Source of the DNA: CAYUIS01 sp964444825
GTDB taxonomy: Bacteria; Chloroflexota; Anaerolineae; B4-G1
Assembly: GCA_964444825.1 (NCBI GenBank)
Contig: CAYUIS010000100.1
Coordinates: 1 to 18,998 of the forward strand
Direction: 5' to 3'
DNA: 18,998 nt
Position 1 is the stretch's first letter. Each line of letters begins with the position of its first letter. Shown piece by piece: positions 1 to 7,096 of the stretch. The position numbers and the translations under genes are program-made. The notes under the pieces were generated by a model. The model was not told the DNA's origin, searched no databases, and saw only the letters and a program-made list of their open reading frames with translations.

Positions 1-160
1 AGGACCCCGGTATCTGCTTCGAGACAATGACAACAAGTATGGAGACAGGTTCAGCCGAATAGCAGTGGGGACAGGGATTGAGGTGCTGCGAACACCGTAT
101 GCAGCGCCAAAAGCAAACGCGGTCTGCGAGCGTTTTCTGGGTAGCGTGCGCCGAGAATGC

Positions 161-164
161 CTAG
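161..164. repeat. Target-site duplication CTAG, left copy
   Basis: CTAG immediately precedes the left terminal inverted repeat of the 161-bp element and is matched by CTAG at 326-329. One copy belonged to the original integrase gene, where it encodes the Leu codon CTA plus the first base of the Asp codon. Confidence 0.7.
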
Positions 165-325
165 GAGGCTACTGAAAAACCCCCTTCTCGGAAAACTGAA
201 TAGGGCCGATGCCCCATTTTGGGCCTCTCAGAGGCTAAATTTAGGGAAATGGCCTCAAAAACTGCGCCATTTCTGTGCTGTTTGCCCCATTCCCTGGTTT
301 GGGGAGGGACTTTTTCAGAGGTCTC
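165..325. mobile_element. 161-bp MITE-like non-autonomous element
   Basis: The ends are imperfect terminal inverted repeats. The left end reads GAGGCTACTGAAAAA and the reverse complement of the right end reads GAGACCTCTGAAAAA. The element is bounded on both sides by CTAG (161-164 and 326-329), a 4-bp target duplication. It sits inside an integrase gene whose frame is restored when the element and one CTAG are removed. The interior has no convincing coding sequence and holds small palindromes such as GCCTCTCAGAGGC. It was presumably mobilised in trans by a transposase recognising the CTGAAAAA ends; that partner is not visible here. Confidence 0.75.
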
Positions 326-329
326 CTAG
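326..329. repeat. Target-site duplication CTAG, right copy
   Basis: CTAG immediately follows the right terminal inverted repeat of the 161-bp element. Together with 161-164 it defines the insertion point to the base. Confidence 0.7.
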
Positions 330-679
330 ACCATTTCCTGATCTTAAGCGAACGACACCTGCATCGTGTAGTGAAGGAGTACGGGGAATACTTCAACCAT
401 GCCCGATCCCATCAAGGTATTGGGCAGCGCATACCCTGTCGGCAAGAGTCGCGAGATTGCCCGTCGGTGAGGCGCAAGGTTGTGTCACGCCCTCTCTTGG
501 GTGGTCTGCATCATGATTACCGCTGGAAAGTGCCGGAGAGCGAGTCACAGCTCAGAGCCGCGTGACGGATGAGTATTTTCGGCCAGGACAACGTATTATG
601 ACTTGCCCCTTGAGTTCGTTCACTATTCATCGGTCACAAGATTTCCTTCTTGGTCCCCTCAGGACTTCAGTGTTTCCTC

Positions 680-709
680 AAACACTCCCCCCGCTGGCGG
701 GGGTGTTTT
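680..709 (+). terminator. GC-rich hairpin, possible intrinsic terminator
   Basis: AAACACTCCC (680-689) pairs with GGGGTGTTT and its preceding G (699-708), giving about ten pairs with one U-G wobble around a nine-base loop. The descending arm ends in TTTT. It lies between the broken integrase and the SorC promoter, so it would insulate the regulator from read-through. The U-tract is short and partly inside the stem, so the call is moderate. Apart from this hairpin I see nothing in 566-790. Confidence 0.4.
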
Positions 710-791
710 CACGTTGTCCACGCGTTCCTCGGGCGCTGTGCCACAAGGTGTGCGATGACCTGCCAGATGATCGAATCTCAGACACGAGCAC

Positions 792-820
792 TTGACGGCA
801 GCCTGTGTACGTGATACAAT
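792..820 (+). promoter_or_regulatory. Sigma70-type promoter of the SorC-family regulator gene
   Basis: A TTGACG -35 box (792-797) and a TACAAT -10 box (815-820) are separated by exactly 17 bases, and each matches the consensus at five of six positions. Transcription would begin near 827. That is downstream of the upstream in-frame GTG at 805, which rules out that codon as the start, and about 44 bases before the ATG at 871. Confidence 0.7.
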
Positions 821-825
821 GTCGT

Positions 826-858
826 TGCACGTTAGTGCAGGTAATGGGAAAACGTGCA
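826..858. promoter_or_regulatory. Dyad operator at the regulator's transcription start
   Basis: TGCAC-GTTA-GTGCA (826-839) is a perfect 5+5 inverted repeat sitting on the predicted transcription start. A further half-site CGTGCA at 853-858 is the exact reverse complement of TGCACG at 826-831. A bound SorC-type regulator here would block its own promoter, so autoregulation is the simplest reading. The binding protein is inferred from position only. Confidence 0.5.
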
Positions 859-870
859 GCATTATATACA

Positions 871-1842
871 ATGGCTTTTGGACCTCACACAATTACCGAG
901 CGGACCGAACTGCTTGCACAAGTCGCCAGTCTGTATTACGAAGAGGAGCTAACCCAGGATGAAATCGCCCGTCGGGTTGGGACCTCCCGCTCAACAATCT
1001 CGCGCATGATCCAGGAGGCCCGGGAAGAGGGCGTGGTCGAGATCACTGTCTACTACCCCTGGAAGACTGTCCCAGAGCTTGAGGAGGCCCTGCGCTCCCG
1101 CTTCCGCTTGCGACAGGCCAGGGTCTTGTTTGGACGTGACCAGTCCTATGAGGGAGTTCTACGTGGCCTGGGTGTACTGGCTGCCCAATACGTCGAGGGC
1201 AACCTGGTTGAGACCGCGACTCTGGGCATTTCCTGGGGTATGGCGGTCTATAGCACTGTGCGGGCGCTACGGCCAGGGCGCCGGTTGCCGATTACGGTCG
1301 TACAGATGGTCGGGGCGATAGGTCAGGGTGACCCGCTGATCGATGGTCCTGAACTCGCCCGCCTACTCGCCAGCGTCTACGGGGGCGAATACCGCTACCT
1401 TCACGCGCCCCTGATTGTCGAGGACGCCCGCTCTCGGAAGGTCTTACTGGAGGAACCGCGCATTCAGGAGACCCTGTCGCTGGCGCGTCGTGCGGATATG
1501 GTGCTGGTCGGCATCGGCGCGCCGCAGCCAGAGGTCTGTAGCCTGCTGCGAGCCGGTTATGCGGACCAAGGGGCGTTGGCTCAACTGCAGGCTCAGGGCG
1601 TCGTGGGCGACGTCTGTGCCCGGCTTTATGATGCCTGGGGGAGCGAACTCGACGTTGATTTGAACCGGCGCGTCGTCGGCATCGAGCTTGAAGCCCTGCA
1701 CGAGATCAAGCAGGTGATCGGCGTGGCAGGTGGAGAGGCCAAGGCAGCGGCCATCCTTGGCGCACTCCGCGGCGGCCACGTCAACGTTCTCGTCACGGAC
1801 GACGAAACCGCGAGGAGAGTATTGGCCCTGGACCAGTCGTAG
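871..1842 (+). CDS. SorC/DeoR-type sugar-binding transcriptional regulator
   Basis: A 323-residue DNA-binding regulator of the SorC family. An N-terminal helix-turn-helix lies at about residues 15-55 (LYYEEELTQDEIARRVGTSR followed by STISRMI). The C-terminal domain, about 60-320, is the NagB-like fold that binds phosphorylated sugars; GISWG, VVQMVGAIGQGDP, DMVLVGIGAP and GEAKAAAILGALRGG are typical family segments. Length matches the family. I chose ATG 871 because residues just after it align with usual SorC starts and because GTG 805 lies inside the promoter. ATG 844 is a possible alternative; neither has a strong ribosome-binding site. A dyad at its own transcription start suggests autoregulation. 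It stands 105 bases upstream of the E1 gene on the same strand, so it probably controls that operon and perhaps the opposite-strand sugar genes. The effector is unknown. Confidence 0.85.
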   Translation: MAFGPHTITERTELLAQVASLYYEEELTQDEIARRVGTSRSTISRMIQEAREEGVVEITVYYPWKTVPELEEALRSRFRLRQARVLFGRDQSYEGVLRGLGVLAAQYVEGNLVETATLGISWGMAVYSTVRALRPGRRLPITVVQMVGAIGQGDPLIDGPELARLLASVYGGEYRYLHAPLIVEDARSRKVLLEEPRIQETLSLARRADMVLVGIGAPQPEVCSLLRAGYADQGALAQLQAQGVVGDVCARLYDAWGSELDVDLNRRVVGIELEALHEIKQVIGVAGGEAKAAAILGALRGGHVNVLVTDDETARRVLALDQS

Positions 1843-1852
1843 CGGACACTAT

Positions 1853-1892
1853 GCAGCAGAAGGCGAAACGGGGCAAGAAGCGCCTTCTCTGC
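1853..1892 (+). promoter_or_regulatory. Strong intergenic hairpin between regulator and E1 gene
   Basis: GCAG-C-AGAAGGCG (1853-1865) pairs with CGCCTTCTCTGC (1881-1892), a twelve-pair stem with a single bulged C and a 15-base loop. There is no U-tract, so it is not a standard terminator. It could be a partial terminator or attenuator, an mRNA-processing site that sets the regulator:E1 ratio, or a stabiliser of the downstream mRNA 5' end. Confidence 0.45.
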
Positions 1893-1947
1893 TACCCGCC
1901 GGTTGCTGTCTACCAGACTTGAACACAACAAGGAGACGAAATCAACC

Positions 1948-4023
1948 GTGACCAAAATCATCGATCTCAAAGAACACAACCTCACCAAAGAACAGGCCCT
2001 CGATATGCTGCGGCAGATGTGGGAGATTCGTATGTTCGAGGACAAGGTCTACGACCTGCTGGGGCAGAATGTCATCAAAGGAGCCTCCCACCTCTATGCC
2101 GGTGAGGAGGCGGTCGCCGTCGGCGCTATCTCCACCCTGCGCGATGATGACCTCATCACCAGCACGCATCGCGGCCACGGTCACTGCCACGCCCGAGGGG
2201 CGTCTCTGGCCAAGACGGAAGAACTGAAGCAGGAGCACTATAACAAGATGATGGCCGAGCTATGCGGTCGCGCCACCGGCTACTGTCTAGGACGGGGTGG
2301 CTCGATGCACATCGCAGATGTGCAAAAGGGTAACTTGGGCGCAACGGGCATCGTCGGCGGCAACATCCCGGTGGCCACGGGCGCAGGTCTGGCCCAGAGA
2401 CTGCTGGACGCCGACCGGGTGGTGCTGTGTTTCTTTGGTGACGGCGCATCCCAGACCGGCAACTTTCACGAATCGCTCAACCTGGCAGGGCTGTGGAATC
2501 TACCTGTGGTTTTTATCGTAGAGAACAACCTGTACGGTATGTCGGTGCCCGTTCAGAGCGCGGCGGCCAAGCTGGACATTGCCGACCGGGCGTGTGCCTA
2601 CGATATGCCTGGCGAGGTGGTGGATGGTATGGACGTGCTGGCTGTCCGTGAGGCGGTCGGCCGGGCTGTTGAACGCGCCCGCCGGGGTGAGGGGCCCTCG
2701 CTCATCGAATGCCAGGCATATCGCTGGTACGGTCACTCCCGCTCCGACCCGCGCAAGTATCGAACCAAGGAAGAAGAGGCCGCATGGAAGGCCCGCGATC
2801 CCATCCCCAGTTTTGCCGCGCGGCTGGTGAAGGCAGGTCTGGCCACGGACGGGGAAATCGACACCCTTGAGGAACAGGTTGAGCTGGCAATTAACGAGGC
2901 AACCGAGTTTGCCCTCGGCTCCCCAACGCCGCCGGTGGACGAGTTGGAGTTGTTTGTCTACGCGCCGTCCACCTGGACGGAAACGGACAGAGCGCGCGAA
3001 CGGGATCTGCGGGAGCGCTGCCGGGCCGGAGGTCCAGGTACGCGCAAGGTGCTGTACCGGGAGGCCATTCAGGAGGCGCTGCGTGAGGAGATGAAGCGAG
3101 ATCCGAGCGTCTTTGTTATGGGCGAGGACGTGGGATTGTACGGCGGAGCCTACGGTGCGACGCGTGGGCTATTCGATGAGTTTGGCCCGGAAAGGGTGCG
3201 TGATACGCCCATCTCCGAGGCCATCATCGGTGGAGCGGCCGTGGGCGCAGCAATGAGCGGTACGCGACCTGTGGCCGAGATCATGTACGTCGACTTTACT
3301 CCGCTGGCGATGGATCAGATCGCCAACCAGGGAGCCAAGAACCGGTACATGTTCGGCGGCAAGACCACTGTGCCGATGGTCATCCGCACCGAGGGGGGGG
3401 CCGGGCGCTCTATCGCCGCCCACCACTCTCAATCCCTAGAGGCACTGTGGACACATTTCCCTGGCATCTACGTTGTTATGCCCAGCACGCCATTCGATGC
3501 CAAGGGTCTGCTCAAGGCGGCCATCCGCGACGATAACCCGGTGATGTTTATCGAGCACAAGATGTTGTATGGCATCGAGGGATACGTGCCCGCAAGTGAC
3601 GATGAGGACTATGTTATCCCCTTCGGCGTGGCCGATGTGAAGCGCCAGGGTGCCGACGTGACGGTAGTCACCTATTCCCGGATGGTTCATCGGGCGCTGG
3701 AGGCCGCGGAGCGGCTTGCTGAGGAAGGGATCGACGTCGAGGTCATCGACCTGCGGACCCTCAAGCCACTCGACATGGCTACGGTGGCAGAGTCGGTGAG
3801 AAAGACGGGACGCGTGGTCGGCGTCACGGAGGCATACAAGACTGGTTCGTTCATCAGCGAGCTGGCGATGCTGATCCAGGAGCAATTGTTCGACTGGCTG
3901 GATGCCCCGATCGTGCGCGTGGCTGCCGCCGATGTGCCGGTACCGATGAGCGAGCCTCTGGAGGATGCAGCGATCCCCAGTGTCGAGAGGATCATCACTG
4001 GCATCCGCGACGCACTGCGATAG
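1948..4023 (+). CDS. 2-oxoacid dehydrogenase E1, fused alpha and beta subunits (ThDP-dependent)
   Basis: A 691-residue thiamine-diphosphate decarboxylase/dehydrogenase combining both E1 subunits, which are usually separate genes. The alpha half (about 1-345) carries the ThDP motif GDGASQTGNFHES at 164 ending in ENN at 192-194, GRGGSMH, and the YGHSRSDPRKYR loop (about 261-272) around the conserved His. A charged linker of about 20-25 residues follows. The beta half starts near 367 with RKVLYREAIQEAL and has GEDVGLYGG, DTPISE, AHHSQS and the transketolase C-terminal domain (DLRTLKPLD). GTG 1948 is preferred over the upstream TTG 1903 because AAGGAGA lies 11 bases before it. The E2 gene follows after 8 bases. 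The complex would oxidatively decarboxylate a 2-oxoacid (pyruvate, a branched-chain acid) or cleave acetoin. Sequence reading alone does not fix the substrate, so no symbol is given. Confidence 0.9.
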   Translation: MTKIIDLKEHNLTKEQALDMLRQMWEIRMFEDKVYDLLGQNVIKGASHLYAGEEAVAVGAISTLRDDDLITSTHRGHGHCHARGASLAKTEELKQEHYNKMMAELCGRATGYCLGRGGSMHIADVQKGNLGATGIVGGNIPVATGAGLAQRLLDADRVVLCFFGDGASQTGNFHESLNLAGLWNLPVVFIVENNLYGMSVPVQSAAAKLDIADRACAYDMPGEVVDGMDVLAVREAVGRAVERARRGEGPSLIECQAYRWYGHSRSDPRKYRTKEEEAAWKARDPIPSFAARLVKAGLATDGEIDTLEEQVELAINEATEFALGSPTPPVDELELFVYAPSTWTETDRARERDLRERCRAGGPGTRKVLYREAIQEALREEMKRDPSVFVMGEDVGLYGGAYGATRGLFDEFGPERVRDTPISEAIIGGAAVGAAMSGTRPVAEIMYVDFTPLAMDQIANQGAKNRYMFGGKTTVPMVIRTEGGAGRSIAAHHSQSLEALWTHFPGIYVVMPSTPFDAKGLLKAAIRDDNPVMFIEHKMLYGIEGYVPASDDEDYVIPFGVADVKRQGADVTVVTYSRMVHRALEAAERLAEEGIDVEVIDLRTLKPLDMATVAESVRKTGRVVGVTEAYKTGSFISELAMLIQEQLFDWLDAPIVRVAAADVPVPMSEPLEDAAIPSVERIITGIRDALR

Positions 4024-4031
4024 GGGGCGCT

Positions 4032-5402
4032 ATGGTCCGCAAAGTCATCATACCCAAACTGGGTCAGACTATGGAGTCCGGTATCATCGTCGAGTGGCTT
4101 AAGGAGGAGGGTGATACCGTTCAGCGGGGTGAGGCGCTGTTTACCGTCGAATCGGATAAGGCCACGCTGGAAGTAGAGTCACCGGGAAAGGGATTCTTGC
4201 GCAAGATTCTAGTGCCGGCAGGCGAGGAGAGGCCGGTGCTGACTGTGGTGGCTTTGATCACCAAGACACTTGACGAGGACACCTCTGGATACGATTCTCC
4301 TGTCCCAAGCCTCGAGTCGCAAATTAAAGTCCAGGCAGCGGATGAATCTGGCCCTGTGCAATCTGAGGTTTTGAGACCCTCGCACGGGCGTGTCTTTGCC
4401 TCTCCTCGGGCTCGAAAGCAGGCGCAAGAGAAAGGGGTTGACCTGGCCCTGGTGACGGGTACTGGCCCCAACGGGCGCATTGTTGAGCGGGATGTGAGTG
4501 CCTATCTGGAGGCAATACCAACAGTGCCACGCGTCACTCCCGTGGCGCAACGCCTGGCCGAGGGAGCAGGGCTTGATCTCGACACGGTGCGTGGCAGCGG
4601 GCCAGGTGGACGCATCACCAAGGAGGACGTGGAACAGACCCTACGCGAGTCACAGGTTGTGGCGATACCATCCACACCCGAACCTGAGGTCTTGAAACCC
4701 CTCTCCGGTGTGCGAGGCGTCATTGCTCGGCATATGCACAAAGGTCATACGTCAACTGCGCCGGTCACCCTGACTACCGAGGTCGATGCCACGGCCCTAG
4801 TCCAATTGCGCGAGCGATTGAAGGCGAGTATGGCGGACAAGTTGGGCTTTAGCATCGGGTACAACGATTTGCTGATCAAGCTGATCTCCCACGCGCTGCG
4901 CGAGTTCCCCTATATGAACGTCCGGTTGGAGGATACGGGGACTGACGATGCCGCCAGCGCCATCCGGCACCTGGACCACGTGCACGTCGCCCTGGCTGTG
5001 GACACGGAGCGAGGACTGCTGGTGCCGGTTGTTCGTGACGCCGATCGGAAGGCGTTGGCTGTCGTAGCCCGGGAGCTGCGGGAACTGGTCGAGCGAGCGC
5101 GAGCGGGTCAGGCGCTGCCTGACGAGCTGACCGGCAGCACGTTCACCATCACCAACCTGGGGATGCACGAGATCGATGCCTTCACTCCCATCATCAATCT
5201 GCCAGAGGTGGCGATTCTGGGGGTTGGGCGTATCAAAGCTCGGGCGGCGGTGGCGCAGGGAGAGATCTGTGTGCGAGAGTTGATGTGGCTCAGCCTGACC
5301 TTTGATCACCGGCTGGTGGATGGCGCCCCGGCGGCCCGCTTCCTGCAATACATCAAGAGCCTGATCGAGGAGCCATACCTCTGGTTTGCTGCGGTCATGT
5401 AG
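4032..5402 (+). CDS. 2-oxoacid dehydrogenase E2, dihydrolipoamide acyltransferase
   Basis: A 456-residue acyltransferase core of the complex. The N-terminal lipoyl domain (about 1-80) has the lipoylated lysine in ESDKATLEVES (Lys43). A hinge follows, then two peripheral subunit-binding domains in tandem: about 121-157 (FASPRARKQAQEKGVDL ending GPNGRIVERDV) and 166-203 (TPVAQRLAEGAGLDL ending GPGGRITKEDV). The catalytic domain (about 221-452) ends with DHRLVDG (425-431), whose His and Asp are the acyltransferase active-site residues. ATG 4032 has a purine-rich AGGGGG just upstream. Coupling to the E1 gene, 8 bases before, implies co-translation. The E3 (lipoamide dehydrogenase) that should dock on the binding domains is not in the window. 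The acyl group, acetyl or branched-chain, is not determined. Confidence 0.92.
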   Translation: MVRKVIIPKLGQTMESGIIVEWLKEEGDTVQRGEALFTVESDKATLEVESPGKGFLRKILVPAGEERPVLTVVALITKTLDEDTSGYDSPVPSLESQIKVQAADESGPVQSEVLRPSHGRVFASPRARKQAQEKGVDLALVTGTGPNGRIVERDVSAYLEAIPTVPRVTPVAQRLAEGAGLDLDTVRGSGPGGRITKEDVEQTLRESQVVAIPSTPEPEVLKPLSGVRGVIARHMHKGHTSTAPVTLTTEVDATALVQLRERLKASMADKLGFSIGYNDLLIKLISHALREFPYMNVRLEDTGTDDAASAIRHLDHVHVALAVDTERGLLVPVVRDADRKALAVVARELRELVERARAGQALPDELTGSTFTITNLGMHEIDAFTPIINLPEVAILGVGRIKARAAVAQGEICVRELMWLSLTFDHRLVDGAPAARFLQYIKSLIEEPYLWFAAVM

Positions 5403-5441
5403 GAAGATCCTGAAAGACCGGATGACGGCTGGAGGGGAGAT

Positions 5442-5552
5442 GTGATCAGCAATCTGTTAACAAGAGCAAACAGCAAAGAGAATCCAATGTTGAGCGACAA
5501 TGAACGATTAGTGCGTACGGCAGGCCAACGAGCAATGGAGCAGTTCGCCTAG
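5442..5552 (+). CDS. Possible 36-residue peptide or gene remnant
   Basis: A small reading frame starts at GTG 5442 directly after a strong GGAGGGGAG (5431-5439) and ends at TAG 5550. The product would contain LSDNERLVRTAGQRAMEQFA at its C-terminal end. It lies 39 bases after the E2 stop on the same strand. The peptide resembles the start of a larger helical protein that was cut off, but I do not recognise it. The spacing between the purine tract and the GTG is shorter than ideal. It may be a chance frame. Confidence 0.25.
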   Translation: MISNLLTRANSKENPMLSDNERLVRTAGQRAMEQFA

Positions 5553-5570
5553 ATCTTTGTGAAGCGGGAG

Positions 5571-5589
5571 ATGGGAGAAGGACTCCCAT
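5571..5589 (+). terminator. Short hairpin in the convergent junction
   Basis: ATGGGAG (5571-5577) and CTCCCAT (5583-5589) form a perfect seven-pair stem with a five-base loop between the plus-strand E2 gene and the minus-strand UroD-like gene. No T-run follows on either side, so it is only a weak terminator candidate. Nothing else is evident in 5553-5651. Confidence 0.25.
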
Positions 5590-5651
5590 GCTTGTCACAA
5601 ATTCGGATGCTCCTTGCTTCGCGAGCGTCTGATAACCCAAGCTCCTAGGGG

Positions 5652-6776
5652 TCAGCCCCCGTAGCTTCCATACTTGCGGCGGGCCGCCATAGCCCACTCG
5701 TAGCTCTCGATGGAGATATCCGGGCCGATGGAGTGTCCGCCCAGGACAAGGCCACCGTCCTGGCCGAGTTCGGCCAGCCGCCGAATGTGTGTCTCGATTT
5801 CGTCCCTATCACCCCTGGGCAGGATACTGCAGTTATCCATCGCACCAGCGAAGGCGAGCTTCCTGCCATACTTCTCGCGCAGCGCAAATACGTCCACGCC
5901 AGCCCGCGGCTCACATGGATTAATCGAATCGACGCCTGCATCCACCCACATCTCGACCAGCCGCATAACGTTGCCATCGCAGTGCATGCAGACGTGGGGC
6001 GTCCCTGCCTCCTTGTAGGCCCGTACCATGCGCCTCAGGCTGGGCAGGCAGATGCTCTCGTAGGCACGGGGAGAGATCAAGGGTCCTTGAAGCGAACAGC
6101 AGTCGTCGTTGATCTGTATACCAGCCAGACTCGGTCTGTTCCGTCTTATCTGTTCCACACCCACAGCGGTGAGGTGCGCCATGACGCGCTCCACGAGCGA
6201 TCGCACCCAGTCCGGGTCCTCAGCAAAGTCGATCAGAAACTGCTCGTAGCCGCGCAGAAGGGAGGCGCGCCTGAACGGCCCGCCCGTCTTGGCGAAGATG
6301 GCGCGGTCCCTACCCCATTTCCTCACAATCGCATCGGATTCTTCGTATCGGCTTTCAAGATGTGGATCCTCAAAGACCAGCGTGTCCGGGTCAACCCTCT
6401 CCTCTAGGGCCACGCTCACTTCCTCGGAAAAGTAGCTGCCCCTGGTCGTTCGCACCACGGCTCCCCACCCGTTGCGAGATACAGAGTACTCCTCGTCTGG
6501 CGTCCCAGCCCTTCCTGGATGGCTGTAGGCCCCTACGGCGTCTCCACCTTCTAGCGTCACTGCCTGGCTCGGCCAGGGCTCCTCGTTCGCTCTGGAGAGC
6601 AGCACATCATTTCCGTAGTAGGCGTCGATGGCGTGGTCGTCCGCCTCCAACAGTCCCTTCGCCGCCCGCCATTGCTCGATGAACTCGGGCCAGTAATGGT
6701 CCCACAGAGGCAGCACATCCGGCTGTTCAAAGCTGAGGGCGGCCACTACCCGCTGGTGTGATTGATTCACCTTCAC
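5652..6776 (-). CDS. Uroporphyrinogen decarboxylase-family (URO-D fold) protein
   Basis: A 374-residue protein of the UroD superfamily. Visible features are the N-terminal HQRVVAALSFEQPDVLPLWD, typical of UroD-like catabolic and methyltransferase members, NDDCCSLQGPLISPRAYE, HVCMHCDGNV (about 261-270) and the C-terminal GGLVLGGHSIGPDIS. The His/Cys cluster resembles the zinc site of UroD-like corrinoid methyltransferases, not true heme-pathway UroD. GTG 6776 is chosen because AGGAG (6789-6785) lies 8 bases ahead; the in-frame GTG at 6785 overlaps that site. No corrinoid protein or haem gene is nearby. Related proteins often occur in bacterial sugar and aromatic catabolic clusters with unknown roles. 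It is cut off from the upstream minus-strand operon by a transposon remnant, so it may be transcribed separately. Substrate unknown. Confidence 0.8.
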   Translation of the reverse strand: MKVNQSHQRVVAALSFEQPDVLPLWDHYWPEFIEQWRAAKGLLEADDHAIDAYYGNDVLLSRANEEPWPSQAVTLEGGDAVGAYSHPGRAGTPDEEYSVSRNGWGAVVRTTRGSYFSEEVSVALEERVDPDTLVFEDPHLESRYEESDAIVRKWGRDRAIFAKTGGPFRRASLLRGYEQFLIDFAEDPDWVRSLVERVMAHLTAVGVEQIRRNRPSLAGIQINDDCCSLQGPLISPRAYESICLPSLRRMVRAYKEAGTPHVCMHCDGNVMRLVEMWVDAGVDSINPCEPRAGVDVFALREKYGRKLAFAGAMDNCSILPRGDRDEIETHIRRLAELGQDGGLVLGGHSIGPDISIESYEWAMAARRKYGSYGG

Positions 6777-6808
6777 CCCCCACACTCCTGTTCAGTCACC
6801 GCCCTTGA

Positions 6809-6982
6809 TCACTCTGTGCAGTCGCCAGTATGCATGACGGTTCGGCCTTCCAACACATTGTCGATGGTGTTGAGGGCGAGATGATCGTCTTTGCGGATGA
6901 AGCTTTCGCCAAGGTGGATTGGCATCCGCCCTACTTGAGGATCTGACAGCGAGATAAGTGGAATGTGCGAGTGATCATCCAC
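6809..6982 (+). pseudogene. Decayed DDE transposase remnant
   Basis: In the plus-strand frame through 6830 one reads MHDGSAFQHIVDG, EGEMIVFADEAFAK, PPYLRI, a TGA stop at 6944-6946, then QRDKWNVRVII. This resembles the catalytic core of DDE transposases of the IS4/IS5 superfamily, where a Ser-Asp-Thr-Ala-Phe/Asp-Ala-Phe block is followed by a Cys-x-Arg-Gly-x-Trp-Asn block. The stop falls where Cys would be expected, consistent with TGC or TGT mutating to TGA. No start, N-terminal part or terminal inverted repeats remain, and similarity fades after 6982. It fills most of the gene-free stretch 6777-7096; the rest of that stretch shows nothing I can support. Confidence 0.5.
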
Positions 6983-7096
6983 CAAAGGTCGGTGCTGGCA
7001 GACGAGAGCATATTCGGTCGAGTACTGCCAATCTCCTGCGCTGCGTGGATCACTTTCCCGATCATCCGGCCCGCGGTGGTGTGAGCTATGCCGGGT

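Larger units (their letters stand above)
1..565 (+). pseudogene. Integrase/transposase (rve, DDE) 3' part, interrupted by a MITE
   Basis: This is the C-terminal part of an integrase-core (rve) DDE transposase whose 5' end lies off the window. Before the insertion the reading frame gives RDNDNKYG (catalytic Asp region), then GIEVLRTPYAAPKANAVCERF, with the catalytic Glu in CERF, then SVRREC. After the insertion it resumes as LDHFLILSERHL, EYGEYFN and RSHQGI, the usual C-terminal signature of this family, and stops at TGA 563-565. The two halves are separated by a 161-bp element at 165-325. Removing the element and one CTAG copy joins Cys to Leu-Asp-His exactly in frame, so the gene was intact until that insertion. 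As it stands the protein would lose the end of its core after the catalytic Glu. Family is clear; the exact IS family is not assigned. Confidence 0.8.

Noticed and set aside
157..516. 119-codon frame reading through the small mobile element
   Set aside because: It crosses both element ends and the integrase in a different frame, has no domain, and disappears when the insertion is resolved.
805..870. GTG 805 as the start of the SorC-family regulator
   Set aside because: It lies between the -35 and -10 boxes of a near-consensus promoter, so it would be upstream of the transcript. The extra residues do not resemble the family's N-terminus.
1948..5402. Naming the complex specifically pyruvate or acetoin dehydrogenase
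   Set aside because: The motifs are common to pyruvate, branched-chain and acetoin complexes; context gives no acetoin-specific gene and no E3.
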